Shown piece by piece: positions 14,999-24,334 of a DNA stretch of 64,000 nucleotides (position 1 is its first letter; every line of letters begins with the position of its first letter). Below the pieces are notes generated by a model that did no database searches, was not told the DNA's origin, and saw only the letters and a program-made list of their open reading frames with translations. The translations under genes and the position numbers were made by a program. Source of the stretch: CAZSDU01 sp963662525 (lineage in GTDB: Bacteria; Bacteroidota; Bacteroidia; Bacteroidales; FEN-979); contig OY759717.1 of the NCBI GenBank assembly GCA_963662525.1, positions 2,976,001-3,040,000 on the forward strand, read 5' to 3'.

Positions 14999-15462
14999 AT
15001 GTTTTTAATGAATTCCATCAAAGGTTTTTATTTGAATTATTGAGAGATAATGTAGATTTTATAGTTGTTGGAGGATATTCAGTTGTTTTCCATGGATATA
15101 TCAGAACGACTGGAGATATGGATTTGTGGATTCGTCCCACTAACGAGAATAAATTGAAATTACTATCTGTCATTTCCCGATTTGGAATTTCTGAAACGTC
15201 GTTTGAGCTATTAAAAACAAAAGATTTCACAGAAACACTGGTCTTTCATTTTAACAACCCACCTGAAAAGGTTGAGTTTCTTACACGAATCTCCGGGCTG
15301 AATTTTGATAAGGCAGTCAAATCTTGTGACTTTCTGGTAATTGATGAATTTCATATTCCCTTTCTTCGGTATGATGATTTGATAATAAATAAGTTATCGA
15401 CAGGGAGGTTGAAAGACCTGGCAGATGTTGAAGAGTTGAAAAAGATTCATTGCAACAAATAA
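14995..15462 (+). CDS. Nucleotidyltransferase, AbiEii/MNT-like (possible toxin)
   Basis: Protein of 155 residues with the DNA polymerase beta-type nucleotidyltransferase signature: VGGYSVVFHGYIRTTGDMDL (about residues 23-42) supplies the G-G/S motif and the catalytic D-x-D pair. The rest (FLRYDDLIINKLSTGRLKDL) fits DUF6036/AbiEii-like families. Related proteins are toxins that nucleotidylate tRNA or other targets in toxin-antitoxin and phage-defence loci; others are of unknown function, so toxicity is inferred. G+C is very low at the start (14 of 60 in 15001-15060), unlike its neighbours, which supports acquisition. Confidence 0.8.
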   Translation: MNVFNEFHQRFLFELLRDNVDFIVVGGYSVVFHGYIRTTGDMDLWIRPTNENKLKLLSVISRFGISETSFELLKTKDFTETLVFHFNNPPEKVEFLTRISGLNFDKAVKSCDFLVIDEFHIPFLRYDDLIINKLSTGRLKDLADVEELKKIHCNK

Positions 15463-15480
15463 ATTTTTCTCACCCTGCTA

Positions 15481-15504
15481 CTTTGTCACTTTGTTACTTT
15501 GTCA
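15481..15504 (+). repeat. Tandem octamer repeat before MFS gene
   Basis: Three 8-base units, CTTTGTCA, CTTTGTTA and CTTTGTCA, lie directly before the MFS start codon at 15519. Function unknown. Confidence 0.7.
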
Positions 15505-15518
15505 CCAACCCTTCGCCT

Positions 15519-16964
15519 ATGTTCATAGAAAACAGATCCCGCCAGATTGCCCTCATTATCAGCGCCTCCCTGGCTGGTTTCATGGCCTTGCTCGACGGGA
15601 ATATCGTGAATATCTCCCTGCCATACATCGCCCGGTATTTCCATGTGGGAACCGGTTCGGTTTTACAGATCATCCTTGTTTACATGGTGGTTATGGCAGG
15701 GACCATGATCATTTTCGGTAAACTGGCGGATCAGTATGGGGTGAAAAAAATATTTATTGCTGGTTTTATCATATTCACCCTGAGTTCACTGGCATGCGGA
15801 TTTGCGGATTCCCTGACGTACCTGGTCATTGCCCGGGCCATTCAGGCCACGGGGGCTTCCATGCTTTATGCCACGGGCATCTCACTGATCTCCCGTTTTA
15901 TTCCTGCCGAACACCGGGGGTGGGCTTTTGGGATTTTCTCACCCATGGTTTCCCTGGGGTTGCTGGTGGGTAATCCCCTGGGGGGATTGATCACCGGTTT
16001 GCTTGATTGGCACTGGATATTCCTGATCAACGTTCCGGTGGGTGTCTTTGCCGTTATTCTGGCCTGGAAAGCCATTCCCGGAGAAAAAATCCAAAAGGAA
16101 AATGTAACACACAAACCTTTTGACATGATCGGGGCATTACTCAGTTTTTTCGGATTGGCCTTGCTTGTCTTCTCTTTGAACCAGGCCCGAAAAGCCGGGT
16201 GGACCAGCCCTGTCATTCTTGGTGGTCTCGCTTTTTCATTACTTTTAATTGTTCTTTTTATCCTTCAGGAAAAGCGGGCAAAAGACCCGATTCTCGACCT
16301 TCAGATTTTCAAACAACGTAAATTCTCGACAGGTATGCTTGTCTCCCTCACAGGTTATGGATTGATGGCCGGGAGCGGAGTGCTGATGCCATTCCTGCTT
16401 ACTTATTTGCTCCATATCAATGTGGAACATGCCGGTTTTATCCTGATGACGTTTGCCGTAATTTTCAGCGTTATAAGCCCGGTAGCAGGAAACCTCTCCG
16501 ACCATATGTCAAAAACCAGGCTGATGCTATGGGGTATGTCAATGGCCTTTGCCGGTTCCCTGCTTTTCGTTTTTTTAATGCCCGTGATGCAGCTTTGGAT
16601 CGTATTCCTTTTTCTCGTTATACAGGGAATATCCTATGCCTTTTTCATCACCCCCAACAATAATTTTATCATGTCGGTGGCTGATCCCGACAGACAGTCA
16701 ATTTCATCCAGCGTCTTTAAACTTTCCACGAACCTGGGTCAGATGACAGGAATTATCCTGATGGAGTTTTTCTTTGCATTTGCCATGCCAGAAGGTTTTG
16801 CTCCTGATGCCGGGCATGCTGCCTCCCTTACTCCGTCTGCCTTGTCTTCCGGTTTCCAGTGGGCCTATGCCGGAGGTGCAGGATTATGCCTGATTGCCCT
16901 TATTCTTTCAGCCACCCTGAAAGACCATAACATCGGATTCACTACTCAGGATTCACCTGTCTGA
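15519..16964 (+). CDS. MFS multidrug exporter, DHA2/EmrB-QacA type
   Basis: Inner-membrane transporter of 481 residues with about 14 predicted membrane helices, as in the DHA2 drug:H+ antiporter group. Visible signatures are the first-helix motif SLAGFMALLDGNIVNISLPY, the loop 2-3 motif GKLADQYGVKKIF and the antiporter motif C-like IFSPMVSLGLLVGNPLGG. The substrate cannot be told from the sequence. I chose the ATG at 15519 rather than the in-frame 15450, which would lie inside the previous coding region. The last 23 bases overlap the convergent hydrolase gene. Confidence 0.9.
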   Translation: MFIENRSRQIALIISASLAGFMALLDGNIVNISLPYIARYFHVGTGSVLQIILVYMVVMAGTMIIFGKLADQYGVKKIFIAGFIIFTLSSLACGFADSLTYLVIARAIQATGASMLYATGISLISRFIPAEHRGWAFGIFSPMVSLGLLVGNPLGGLITGLLDWHWIFLINVPVGVFAVILAWKAIPGEKIQKENVTHKPFDMIGALLSFFGLALLVFSLNQARKAGWTSPVILGGLAFSLLLIVLFILQEKRAKDPILDLQIFKQRKFSTGMLVSLTGYGLMAGSGVLMPFLLTYLLHINVEHAGFILMTFAVIFSVISPVAGNLSDHMSKTRLMLWGMSMAFAGSLLFVFLMPVMQLWIVFLFLVIQGISYAFFITPNNNFIMSVADPDRQSISSSVFKLSTNLGQMTGIILMEFFFAFAMPEGFAPDAGHAASLTPSALSSGFQWAYAGGAGLCLIALILSATLKDHNIGFTTQDSPV

Positions 16965-17721
16965 ACAGCCACCGGAACATTTTCTTTTCCGAATACGCGG
17001 CATCCCAGCTATTATGATTCGCGTCAGGGTATAAGGTTAACTTTGGATGTCCTCCTGCTTTTCGAATGGCCAGAATCATGTCGGAGGAACGGGATGGGAG
17101 AACTATATCGTCTTTGGCTCCATGGAACGCCCATACCGGGGTATTACTTAAAAACGGGGCACGGGATGTGTCTCCGCCACCACAAACCGGAACGGCAGCA
17201 GCAAAAAATGAGGGATAGCGGCAGATCAGGTCCCAGGTGCCGAAACCACCCATGGAAAGCCCGGTTATATAAATTCTTTTCGGATCGATGGGTTGCTTAC
17301 CGCTCAGTTCGAGGATCAGATACATGACGTTCTGAAGAGGAGCAGAGATGGAGTCGGGCTGATGGTGGCTGGCAGCCCTGAAATCAACTTCTACCCAGCG
17401 TTCCCCTTCAGGACACTGGGGGGCAAGTACAAAACAGGGATACTTCTTCTGATTCCCGGGCAACGTGAAGTTCCTGACTCCATTCGACAACTGCTTTTCA
17501 TTGTCGTTTCCTCTTTCACCCGAACCATGAAGAAAGACTACCAGGGGATAGGTTTTATTTCCCTGTAACACAGGTCTGAATAAGCGGTAAGGCAATGATT
17601 CTCCGGTAGCTGCAGCAAATATATATTTTCCGAAAACCTGATCGCCGGGGATTTGAGCCTTTATTCCGGTCGAAAGCCAAACACCACAAGGTAACAACAA
17701 CATCATTATTTTTTTTCTCAT
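16942..17721 (-). CDS. Exported alpha/beta hydrolase (esterase/peptidase-like)
   Basis: Protein of 259 residues with a signal peptide (about 1-22, ending IKAQ) and an alpha/beta hydrolase fold of the carboxylesterase/prolyl oligopeptidase type. The oxyanion region (VVFLHGSGERGND), nucleophile Ser in ITGLSMGGFGTWD, acid in FHGAKDDIVLP and His in DANHNSWDAAYS are all present. Relatives include secreted feruloyl/acetyl esterases and peptidase-like proteins; the substrate is not known. It starts 3 bases after the stop of the PAS kinase on the same strand, so the kinase and hydrolase are cotranscribed. Confidence 0.85.
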   Translation of the reverse strand: MRKKIMMLLLPCGVWLSTGIKAQIPGDQVFGKYIFAAATGESLPYRLFRPVLQGNKTYPLVVFLHGSGERGNDNEKQLSNGVRNFTLPGNQKKYPCFVLAPQCPEGERWVEVDFRAASHHQPDSISAPLQNVMYLILELSGKQPIDPKRIYITGLSMGGFGTWDLICRYPSFFAAAVPVCGGGDTSRAPFLSNTPVWAFHGAKDDIVLPSRSSDMILAIRKAGGHPKLTLYPDANHNSWDAAYSEKKMFRWLFRQVNPE

Positions 17722-17724
17722 TGC

Positions 17725-19641
17725 TTATCCTGATTGGGGTAAGGAGAACATGAACGTACTTCCTTTTCCTTCTTCACTTTCAATCATCATCTTTCCTCCA
17801 TGTTTTTCGATAAACTCTTTACAGATAATCAGGCCGAGGCCGGTGCTGGGTTCCCCCTCCGTGCCCGGCCGGTTGGTATTCTGATCCATCCAGAAAAGAT
17901 GGCTTTTGATTTCCTTCGACATTCCGATCCCTGTATCGGTAATCTGAAAAGAAACAGATCTGTCAGGATTTCTAAGGACATTGATATCAATGCGTCCCCC
18001 TTTATCGGTGTACTTCACGGCATTGGAAGCCAGGTTACGCAGAATAATCTGAATCATGTGCAGATCGGCAAAAATTTCCAGATTCTCCGGAATATCAAAG
18101 TTAATTTCAACTCCTTTTTTATGGGCCGTCTCCCTGACAGATTCAAGGGATTCTGCCAATGCAGGAAGCAGTGAAAACGATACTGGGGTATAAGTGGTGA
18201 TGCCCCGCTGCAAGCGCGACCATTCGAGAAGATTGTTGAGCAGGTTATAAAGGCTGTTTGCCGATTTTCGCATGCTTAATGCCATCTTCTGAATCTGATC
18301 GAGGGTCATGGCTGGTAACTCATCAGCCATGATTTGTGTAAACCCCAGGAAGGTGTTAAATGGGTTACGCAGATCATGAGCGAGGATGGAAAAGAATTTG
18401 TCTTTTTCGGCATTGATACGCCGCTGGTTTTCTTCGCTTTTTTTCAGCGCTTCCTCTGCCTTTTTACGGATGGTAATATCCTGGCCTTGTGCAATGGTAG
18501 CAATTGGAACCTGTCCGTCGGATGTAAATATAGTGGCGGAATTCCACAGTACTGTTTTAAGGGAACCGTCACGATGCCGGATCTTGATCTCCACGGTTTC
18601 CCAATGCTCACCGCTAAGGGTTTTATGTATCAGTGCCATGGAATCTTCAACAAGTTCGGAGGGGAATAAGAGTTCGAGTGATTTCCCAAAGACTTCCTGC
18701 TCTGTATAGCCGGTAATGAATTCAAACGCATGATTAAACCGGGTAATCCTGAATTCCGGATCCCAGACAATTATGGGAGCATTGGCATAATTGATCAGAT
18801 TTTCTAAGTAGGCATTGGTTTCACGGAGTAAATCCTTGGCCTGTTTTTGTTCCGTGATCTCATTATAAATAATGGCCACGCCATAACCTTCCAGGGGAAT
18901 CGGAGCTGCAGAAACATTGATCCAGGTAGCCTGGCTTTCACCTTTTACAATTCCCATTTCAATATTTTCCACCGGCTGTTGTTCCTGCTGAGCACGAACA
19001 CTGGCAAATTCCGAGGAAGGCATGGGAGTGCCATCCGTCCGGATGATACGCCAATCCTTTCCGCCGATCGTCCGTTGTTTTTGTTCGTCCTCGGAAAGTC
19101 CCAATAGCTTGTCAGCCTGATGGTTTGATTCAATGATTTTTCCGTTGGAATCTGAAATGGTGATGCCGACAGGGAAAGAATCAAACAGCACCTTGTACTT
19201 TGCCAGGCTTACCTGAAGTTCCTTTTCAGATTGCTTCCTGGTGGAAATATCTTCAAAAATAGTGACAAAACTGTTGATAAACGGACGGTAAACAGAAATG
19301 GAAAAATATTTTTTCAGCGGGAGGAAATAGGTTTCAAAGATGATTGACTCTCCCGTCATGGCTACCTTTGCATAGATATCAAGGTATGGTGGTATGCTTA
19401 CCTGGTAAGCCTCCCTGCTCGTTTTACCGATAACATCCTTCCCGGGCAGGCCGAGGATCTTCTCAAAGGATGGATTTATTTCAAGGATAATATAATCCAA
19501 CGGTACCTCATGCTCATCGAAAATAAGTCTGTGAAGTGCTACCCCCTGAGGAATATTTATAAAAATACTCCGGAATTTTTCTTCACTTTCCTTAATGTTT
19601 TTCAGAAAATCATCCTGGTTCTGGTCCATGCCGGTATTCAT
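17725..19641 (-). CDS. Soluble multi-PAS sensor histidine kinase
   Basis: Cytoplasmic kinase of about 638 residues without membrane helices. Three PAS domains are visible (SEEKFRSIFINIPQGVALHR; AKYKVLFDSFPVGITISDS; YANAPIIVWDPEFRITRF), then HisKA (phospho-His in KFFSILAHDLRNPFNTFLGF) and HATPase_c (LRNLASNAVKYTDKGG, DTGIGMS, STGLGLIICKEFIEKHGGK). No response regulator is adjacent; the next gene is an exported hydrolase. The open frame extends to 19680, but ATG codons at 19641 and 19629 fit the usual start just before the first PAS domain. Confidence 0.88.
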   Translation of the reverse strand: MNTGMDQNQDDFLKNIKESEEKFRSIFINIPQGVALHRLIFDEHEVPLDYIILEINPSFEKILGLPGKDVIGKTSREAYQVSIPPYLDIYAKVAMTGESIIFETYFLPLKKYFSISVYRPFINSFVTIFEDISTRKQSEKELQVSLAKYKVLFDSFPVGITISDSNGKIIESNHQADKLLGLSEDEQKQRTIGGKDWRIIRTDGTPMPSSEFASVRAQQEQQPVENIEMGIVKGESQATWINVSAAPIPLEGYGVAIIYNEITEQKQAKDLLRETNAYLENLINYANAPIIVWDPEFRITRFNHAFEFITGYTEQEVFGKSLELLFPSELVEDSMALIHKTLSGEHWETVEIKIRHRDGSLKTVLWNSATIFTSDGQVPIATIAQGQDITIRKKAEEALKKSEENQRRINAEKDKFFSILAHDLRNPFNTFLGFTQIMADELPAMTLDQIQKMALSMRKSANSLYNLLNNLLEWSRLQRGITTYTPVSFSLLPALAESLESVRETAHKKGVEINFDIPENLEIFADLHMIQIILRNLASNAVKYTDKGGRIDINVLRNPDRSVSFQITDTGIGMSKEIKSHLFWMDQNTNRPGTEGEPSTGLGLIICKEFIEKHGGKMMIESEEGKGSTFMFSLPQSG

Positions 19642-19706
19642 TATGACATGTAAATATAATAAGACTTTATACCATTGCAATACATAGCCAAAAATATTAA
19701 ACCTAA

Positions 19707-19743
19707 AAAAAACGGTTGCTCCAATGAAGGAACAACCGTTTTC
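19707..19743 (-). terminator. Intrinsic terminator of ppdK
   Basis: The arms AAAACGGTTG...TCC and GGA...CAACCGTTTT pair around an AATGA loop. On the minus strand the hairpin runs into a T8 stretch, right after the ppdK stop. Confidence 0.85.
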
Positions 19744-19762
19744 TGGATCTGTCGGTTAAGGC

Positions 19763-22564
19763 TTACTTTTTCTTAACGGCAACTTTCTTTGCTGCAGGTT
19801 TCTTAGCAGCAGGTTTGATGGTTGCGTTTCCTTTCTTCTGTTTGATCACAGCCTGGGCAGCAGCCAAACGGGCAATGGGAACGCGGAAAGGAGAACAGCT
19901 GACATAATTGAATCCCAGTGAATGGCAGAATTCAACGGAAGCAGGTTCACCACCATGTTCGCCGCAGATACCGATTTTCAAGTCTTTGCGGGTCGATCGG
20001 CCTTTTTCAACAGCGATTTTCATCAACTGGCCAACGCCATCGAAATCGATCACCTGGAAGGGATCCACCGGGAGGATCTTTTGTTCCACGTATTCGGGAA
20101 CAAATCCGCCGATATCATCGCGTGAAAAACCGAAGGTCATCTGGGTAAGGTCGTTGGTTCCGAAAGAGAAGAACTGGGCAGTCTGTGCAATTTTATCTGC
20201 AGTCAGGGCGGCACGCGGGATCTCGATCATGGTTCCGACCATGTGTGGAATTTCCTTCATCTTGAACTTTTTGCAGACTTCGGCATAGATCTCATCAATG
20301 ATCACATACTGGTGCTTGAGTTCCTTTTCGGTACAGGTAACCGGGATCATGATCTCGGGGAATACCTTTTTCTTGGCTTTCAGCAATTCGGCTGTGGCTT
20401 CAAAGATGGCACGTACCTGCATTTCGGTGATTTCAGGATAGGTGATACCCAGGCGGACACCGCGGTGTCCCATCATCGGGTTGGTTTCATGCAGGGCATC
20501 TGCACGACGGTCGAATTCCTCCTTGGAGATCTTCAGACTGTCGGCAATCTTTTTACGTGCTTCTTCCTGTTGTGGTATGAATTCATGCAGGGGAGGATCC
20601 AGGGTACGGATGGTAACCGGATATCCGTCCATGGCTGCCAGGGTCTGCTTGATGTCTTCCTTAACAAAAGGATAGAGTTCGTTCAGGGCTTTGCGACGCT
20701 CTTCCTCCGTTTTTGAAGCGATCATTTTACGGAGCAGGAAGAGGGGCTTCTCAGCATTCTTACCATAGAACATATGCTCGGTACGGAAAAGTCCGATACC
20801 TTCAGCTCCGAATGCGCGTGCTTTGGCTGCATCTTCAGGAGTATCGGCATTGGTGCGGATCTTCATGGTCCGTACAGCATCGCAGAGTTTCATAAAGGCC
20901 TGAAAATCGGGATTCTCTTCAGCGGCCTTGATCATCGGGATCTGACCGTTGTAGATATACCCCTTTGATCCGTTCAGGGATATATAATCACCTTCTTTCA
21001 GGGTCAGATCACCTACTTTCATGGTCTTTTTGGAAGCTTCAATTTTCAGGGTGCCGGCTCCGACGATGCAGCATTTTCCCCAGCCACGTGCCACTAATGC
21101 GGCATGTGAGGTCATACCGCCACGGGCAGTAAGGATGGCCTGCGCGGAACGCATACCTTCAATATCTTCCGGATTGGTTTCTTCACGGACAAGGATCACC
21201 GTCTTGCCTTTCTTTGCCCAGGCAACAGCTTCTTCCGAAGTAAACACGATCTGTCCGGTTGCGCCGCCGGGACCAGCGGGCAGACCCTTAGCCACCGGTT
21301 TGGTAGTTTTTTCTGCTTTCGGATCGAGGATAGGGTGAAGCAGTTCATCAAGCTGTGATGGTTCTACCCGGGAAACAGCTTCTTCCTTTGTGATCAGCTT
21401 TTCATTGAACATGTCAACAGCCATCTTCACGGCTGCAGGACCATTGCGTTTTCCGACACGGCATTGCAACATATACAGTTTCCCATCCTGGATGGTGAAC
21501 TCAATGTCGAGCATATTGCGGTAATGCTTTTCGAGTGAACGCTCTATTTTATGAAGGGCTTTGTAAACAACCGGCATGGCTGTTTCCAACGATTCCAGCT
21601 TCATGGTATGCTCGTTCTTGCCAATCTCGTTGATGGGATTCGGGGTACGGATACCGGCAACCACATCTTCTCCCTGGGCATTGGCTAACCATTCACCATA
21701 AAAATAATTTTCACCGGTAGCAGGGTTACGGGTAAAGGCAACACCAGTAGCTGAGGTATCACCCATGTTGCCGAATACCATCGACTGAACATTCACAGCA
21801 GTTCCCCACTCATCAGGAATGTTTTCAAAACGACGGTAGGAAATAGCGCGTTTGCCGTTCCAACTGGAGAAAACTGCACCGACAGCGCCCCAGAGTTGTT
21901 CCATGGGATCTTCAGGGAAAGGTTTCCCTAGTGCTTTTTTTACCACTTTTTTGTAAATATCGATCAGGATTTTCAGATCTTCCGTTGTCAGCTGGGTGTC
22001 GCTGAAATAGCCTTTGGATTCTTTCATTTTATGAAGTTCCCTCTCCAGCTGAACGCGAACGCCCATGCCTTCTTTGGGTTCAATTCCGGCAGCTTTTTCC
22101 ATCACTACATCAGAATACATCTGGATGAGACGGCGCTGTGAATCATAAACAAAACGGGGATTTTTGGTCTTTTTAATTAGACCTTCCCGGGTGATATCAT
22201 TCAATCCAACATTAAGTACCGTTTCCATCATGCCTGGCATAGAGGCCCGGGCACCGGAACGAACGGATACAAGGAGGGGATTATTTTTGTCGCCAAAGAT
22301 GGCGCCCATTTCTTTTTCGGTTCTTTTCAGGCTGTCAGCAACCTGTTTTTTCAGTTCCTTCGGATAGTTTTTTTTGTTCTGCTGGTAGTAGGTACACACT
22401 TCAGTAGTGATCGTGAAGCCGGCAGGTACGGGAAGTCCGATGTTCACCATTTCAGCAAGGTTGGCGCCTTTGCCACCCAGCAGGTTCTTCATATCGGCTT
22501 TTCCTTCGGCTTTTTTACCGCCAAAAAAGTACACATACTTTTTTTCTTTAGCTTGATTTGCCAT
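19763..22564 (-). CDS. ppdK: Pyruvate, phosphate dikinase
   Basis: Cytoplasmic enzyme of 933 residues interconverting pyruvate + ATP + Pi and PEP + AMP + PPi. The N-terminal nucleotide-binding domain (GGKGANLAEMVNIGLPVPAG, MPGMMETVLNVGLND), the swivelling phosphohistidine domain (LTARGGMTSHAALVARGWGK, catalytic His in TSHAA) and the C-terminal TIM barrel (GIGLFRTEHMFY, NPMMGHRGVRLG, SFGTNDLTQMTFGFSRDD, GICGEHGGEP) are complete. The core ends at about residue 908; a 25-residue tail of Lys, Ala and Pro (KPAAKKPAAKKVAVKKK) follows, which is not part of the known fold. It has its own promoter and terminator. Confidence 0.95.
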   Translation of the reverse strand: MANQAKEKKYVYFFGGKKAEGKADMKNLLGGKGANLAEMVNIGLPVPAGFTITTEVCTYYQQNKKNYPKELKKQVADSLKRTEKEMGAIFGDKNNPLLVSVRSGARASMPGMMETVLNVGLNDITREGLIKKTKNPRFVYDSQRRLIQMYSDVVMEKAAGIEPKEGMGVRVQLERELHKMKESKGYFSDTQLTTEDLKILIDIYKKVVKKALGKPFPEDPMEQLWGAVGAVFSSWNGKRAISYRRFENIPDEWGTAVNVQSMVFGNMGDTSATGVAFTRNPATGENYFYGEWLANAQGEDVVAGIRTPNPINEIGKNEHTMKLESLETAMPVVYKALHKIERSLEKHYRNMLDIEFTIQDGKLYMLQCRVGKRNGPAAVKMAVDMFNEKLITKEEAVSRVEPSQLDELLHPILDPKAEKTTKPVAKGLPAGPGGATGQIVFTSEEAVAWAKKGKTVILVREETNPEDIEGMRSAQAILTARGGMTSHAALVARGWGKCCIVGAGTLKIEASKKTMKVGDLTLKEGDYISLNGSKGYIYNGQIPMIKAAEENPDFQAFMKLCDAVRTMKIRTNADTPEDAAKARAFGAEGIGLFRTEHMFYGKNAEKPLFLLRKMIASKTEEERRKALNELYPFVKEDIKQTLAAMDGYPVTIRTLDPPLHEFIPQQEEARKKIADSLKISKEEFDRRADALHETNPMMGHRGVRLGITYPEITEMQVRAIFEATAELLKAKKKVFPEIMIPVTCTEKELKHQYVIIDEIYAEVCKKFKMKEIPHMVGTMIEIPRAALTADKIAQTAQFFSFGTNDLTQMTFGFSRDDIGGFVPEYVEQKILPVDPFQVIDFDGVGQLMKIAVEKGRSTRKDLKIGICGEHGGEPASVEFCHSLGFNYVSCSPFRVPIARLAAAQAVIKQKKGNATIKPAAKKPAAKKVAVKKK

Positions 22565-22601
22565 GATTTACAATGTTTAGTTAGCGTAAAATTTAAGCCT
22601 G

Positions 22602-22632
22602 CAAAATTACAAGAAATTTTGCCACGAGCAAT
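22602..22632 (-). promoter_or_regulatory. ppdK promoter
   Basis: On the minus strand ATTG, a 19-base spacer and TAATTTTG (22609-22602) match the Bacteroidota consensus. The -7 box is 38 bases before the ppdK ATG. Confidence 0.6.
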
Positions 22633-22649
22633 TATTCATGTATTAATTT

Positions 22650-23345
22650 TTAATAGGTCAACTTTCCGATGTTTCCCATATTCCAGAGAATCCATTCTTG
22701 GCGACCCCTGAGGTATGATGTTGGGTTGGCAGCATCCCACTTTCGGGGATTCGGAAGAATGGCCGCAAGCAGGGCTGATTCGCCGCGGGAAAGTTGTGAT
22801 GCCGGTCGGTTGAAAAAACTCCTGGAAGCGGCTTCAGCTCCATATATTCCTTTGCCCATCTCGATCACATTGAGGTATACCTCCATAATGCGTTTTTTGC
22901 TCCAGACCAGCTCAATCAGGAAAGTAAAATATACCTCAAGTCCTTTCCTTACCCATGACCGCTGGGGCCAGAGAAAAACATTTTTTGCTGTTTGCTGTGA
23001 AATGGTACTGGCTCCCCTGATTTTATTTCCATGCTTCAGATCATTGTACTCCTTCGCTTTTTCAATGGCCTCAAAATCAAAACCATGGTGCTCGAGAAAA
23101 CGGTTATCTTCAGAGGCGACAACCGCGAGCTGAAGGTTCTGAGATATCTTATCCAGAGAAACCCAGTCTTTCTTTAATTTCATGGCTTCCCCGGAGCCCG
23201 ACTGCTCCGACAAACGGATAAGCATCAGTGGTGTGATGGGCGGATTGAGGAATTTATACAAGAGTACAGAAAAAATACTCGACAGGAAAAAAGCCAGGAG
23301 CAAATAAAACGTCCAGCGAAAAAATGTTTTCCAGAATCTTTTCAT
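22650..23345 (-). CDS. mtgA: Monofunctional peptidoglycan glycosyltransferase
   Basis: Inner-membrane GT51 enzyme of 231 residues that polymerises lipid II into glycan strands. One N-terminal membrane anchor (about 9-32) precedes the catalytic domain: VVASEDNRFLEHHGFDFEAI holds the catalytic Glu, then GASTISQQTAKNVFLW, RKGLEVYFTFLIELVWSKKRI and EVYLNVIEMGKGIYGAEAA. There is no transpeptidase domain, and the length is normal for MtgA. It follows the DUF4476 gene by 15 bases and is probably cotranscribed with it. Confidence 0.93.
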   Translation of the reverse strand: MKRFWKTFFRWTFYLLLAFFLSSIFSVLLYKFLNPPITPLMLIRLSEQSGSGEAMKLKKDWVSLDKISQNLQLAVVASEDNRFLEHHGFDFEAIEKAKEYNDLKHGNKIRGASTISQQTAKNVFLWPQRSWVRKGLEVYFTFLIELVWSKKRIMEVYLNVIEMGKGIYGAEAASRSFFNRPASQLSRGESALLAAILPNPRKWDAANPTSYLRGRQEWILWNMGNIGKLTY

Positions 23346-23360
23346 GGAAAATAATTCTGG

Positions 23361-24245
23361 TTAATTTGATCTGCCCTGCAGGTATTCATTGAGTTCTTCA
23401 ATGGAAGATTCAAATTTGAAGGCATCATTTAACAGGTAATAGTTGCCGATATCGTAGGTATAACGGTAAGCATATTTGGCATAATCAAGCCGTGTGGTTT
23501 CAAACATGAAAAGCATCATGATTTCTTTTACTTCGGAAGCAAAAAGACAATTTGAAGCAGTGACCTGTTTCGCAATAGTCAGTTTGCTGTCCTCCAATGA
23601 TTTGGTTGAAATTGTCTCTTTCACCTTTCTGAAATCCAGGTCAGTGAGGGGATGAGGGCATCCCACAGGTCCGTTGTAACCCGGCATGACATAGATGGGT
23701 TTCCCTTTTACCGAATGATCTTCCGTTTGTACACTGCCCTGCGTTGATATGGTCGTCGTTTGAACCGTAGTGGTTGCAGTGGTGGAATAACCGGGTACAT
23801 TGATGGTGGTTGACGTTACCTGTGTTTGCTGGTTCCCTGTTGGCATGGGTGGCTCAGCCGAAAAAACAATGACATGACGATCGGGTGGGGGAGGAAGTTT
23901 TTCAGCCAATGAAACCTGGTTCAGGAACCTGATCACATATTCCCCTTTATTGTTTTTTTTAATGTTATATGTTGTTTCTGTCCCCTGCGAAAAATACAGT
24001 GTCTTATCGATGGGAGGGATGTTCTTGTCTTCAAAGATGATTTTTACCTTATAGGATGGAGCGGGAAGATCGGCGACCATGATATTGGTTTCCGGACTGT
24101 CGTTCTGCCGGATCCCGTTTAATACCAGGGTAAACCGTTCCCCTTGCTCAGAGAAAAAAATGAGGTTGGTGAATTGAGCATTAGTCTTTACCGGAGAAGT
24201 AAGGTAAAGAAAAAAGAAGAAAAACCAGAACAGGTGTTTTTTCAT
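23361..24245 (-). CDS. Exported DUF4476 protein
   Basis: Protein of 294 residues with a signal peptide (about 1-23, ending KTNAQ). The N-terminal ~110 residues form a beta-rich region (FFSEQGERFTLVLNGIRQN). The centre is a low-complexity Thr/Ser/Val linker (about 140-190). The last ~95 residues match DUF4476: FRKVKETISTKSLEDSKLTI, FASEVKEIMMLFMFETTRLD, AKYAYRYTYDIGNYY. DUF4476 has no assigned biochemical role; it recurs in exported Bacteroidota proteins. Location with mtgA hints at an envelope role, which is inference. Confidence 0.85.
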   Translation of the reverse strand: MKKHLFWFFFFFLYLTSPVKTNAQFTNLIFFSEQGERFTLVLNGIRQNDSPETNIMVADLPAPSYKVKIIFEDKNIPPIDKTLYFSQGTETTYNIKKNNKGEYVIRFLNQVSLAEKLPPPPDRHVIVFSAEPPMPTGNQQTQVTSTTINVPGYSTTATTTVQTTTISTQGSVQTEDHSVKGKPIYVMPGYNGPVGCPHPLTDLDFRKVKETISTKSLEDSKLTIAKQVTASNCLFASEVKEIMMLFMFETTRLDYAKYAYRYTYDIGNYYLLNDAFKFESSIEELNEYLQGRSN

Positions 24246-24334
24246 AGACTTTCTTGTTTTAATCGCTTGATATTACCCTGCAAATGTAAGATTTTTTCAT
24301 AATTTTGCACTTTCTCTTCTAAACTCCCCTGACT

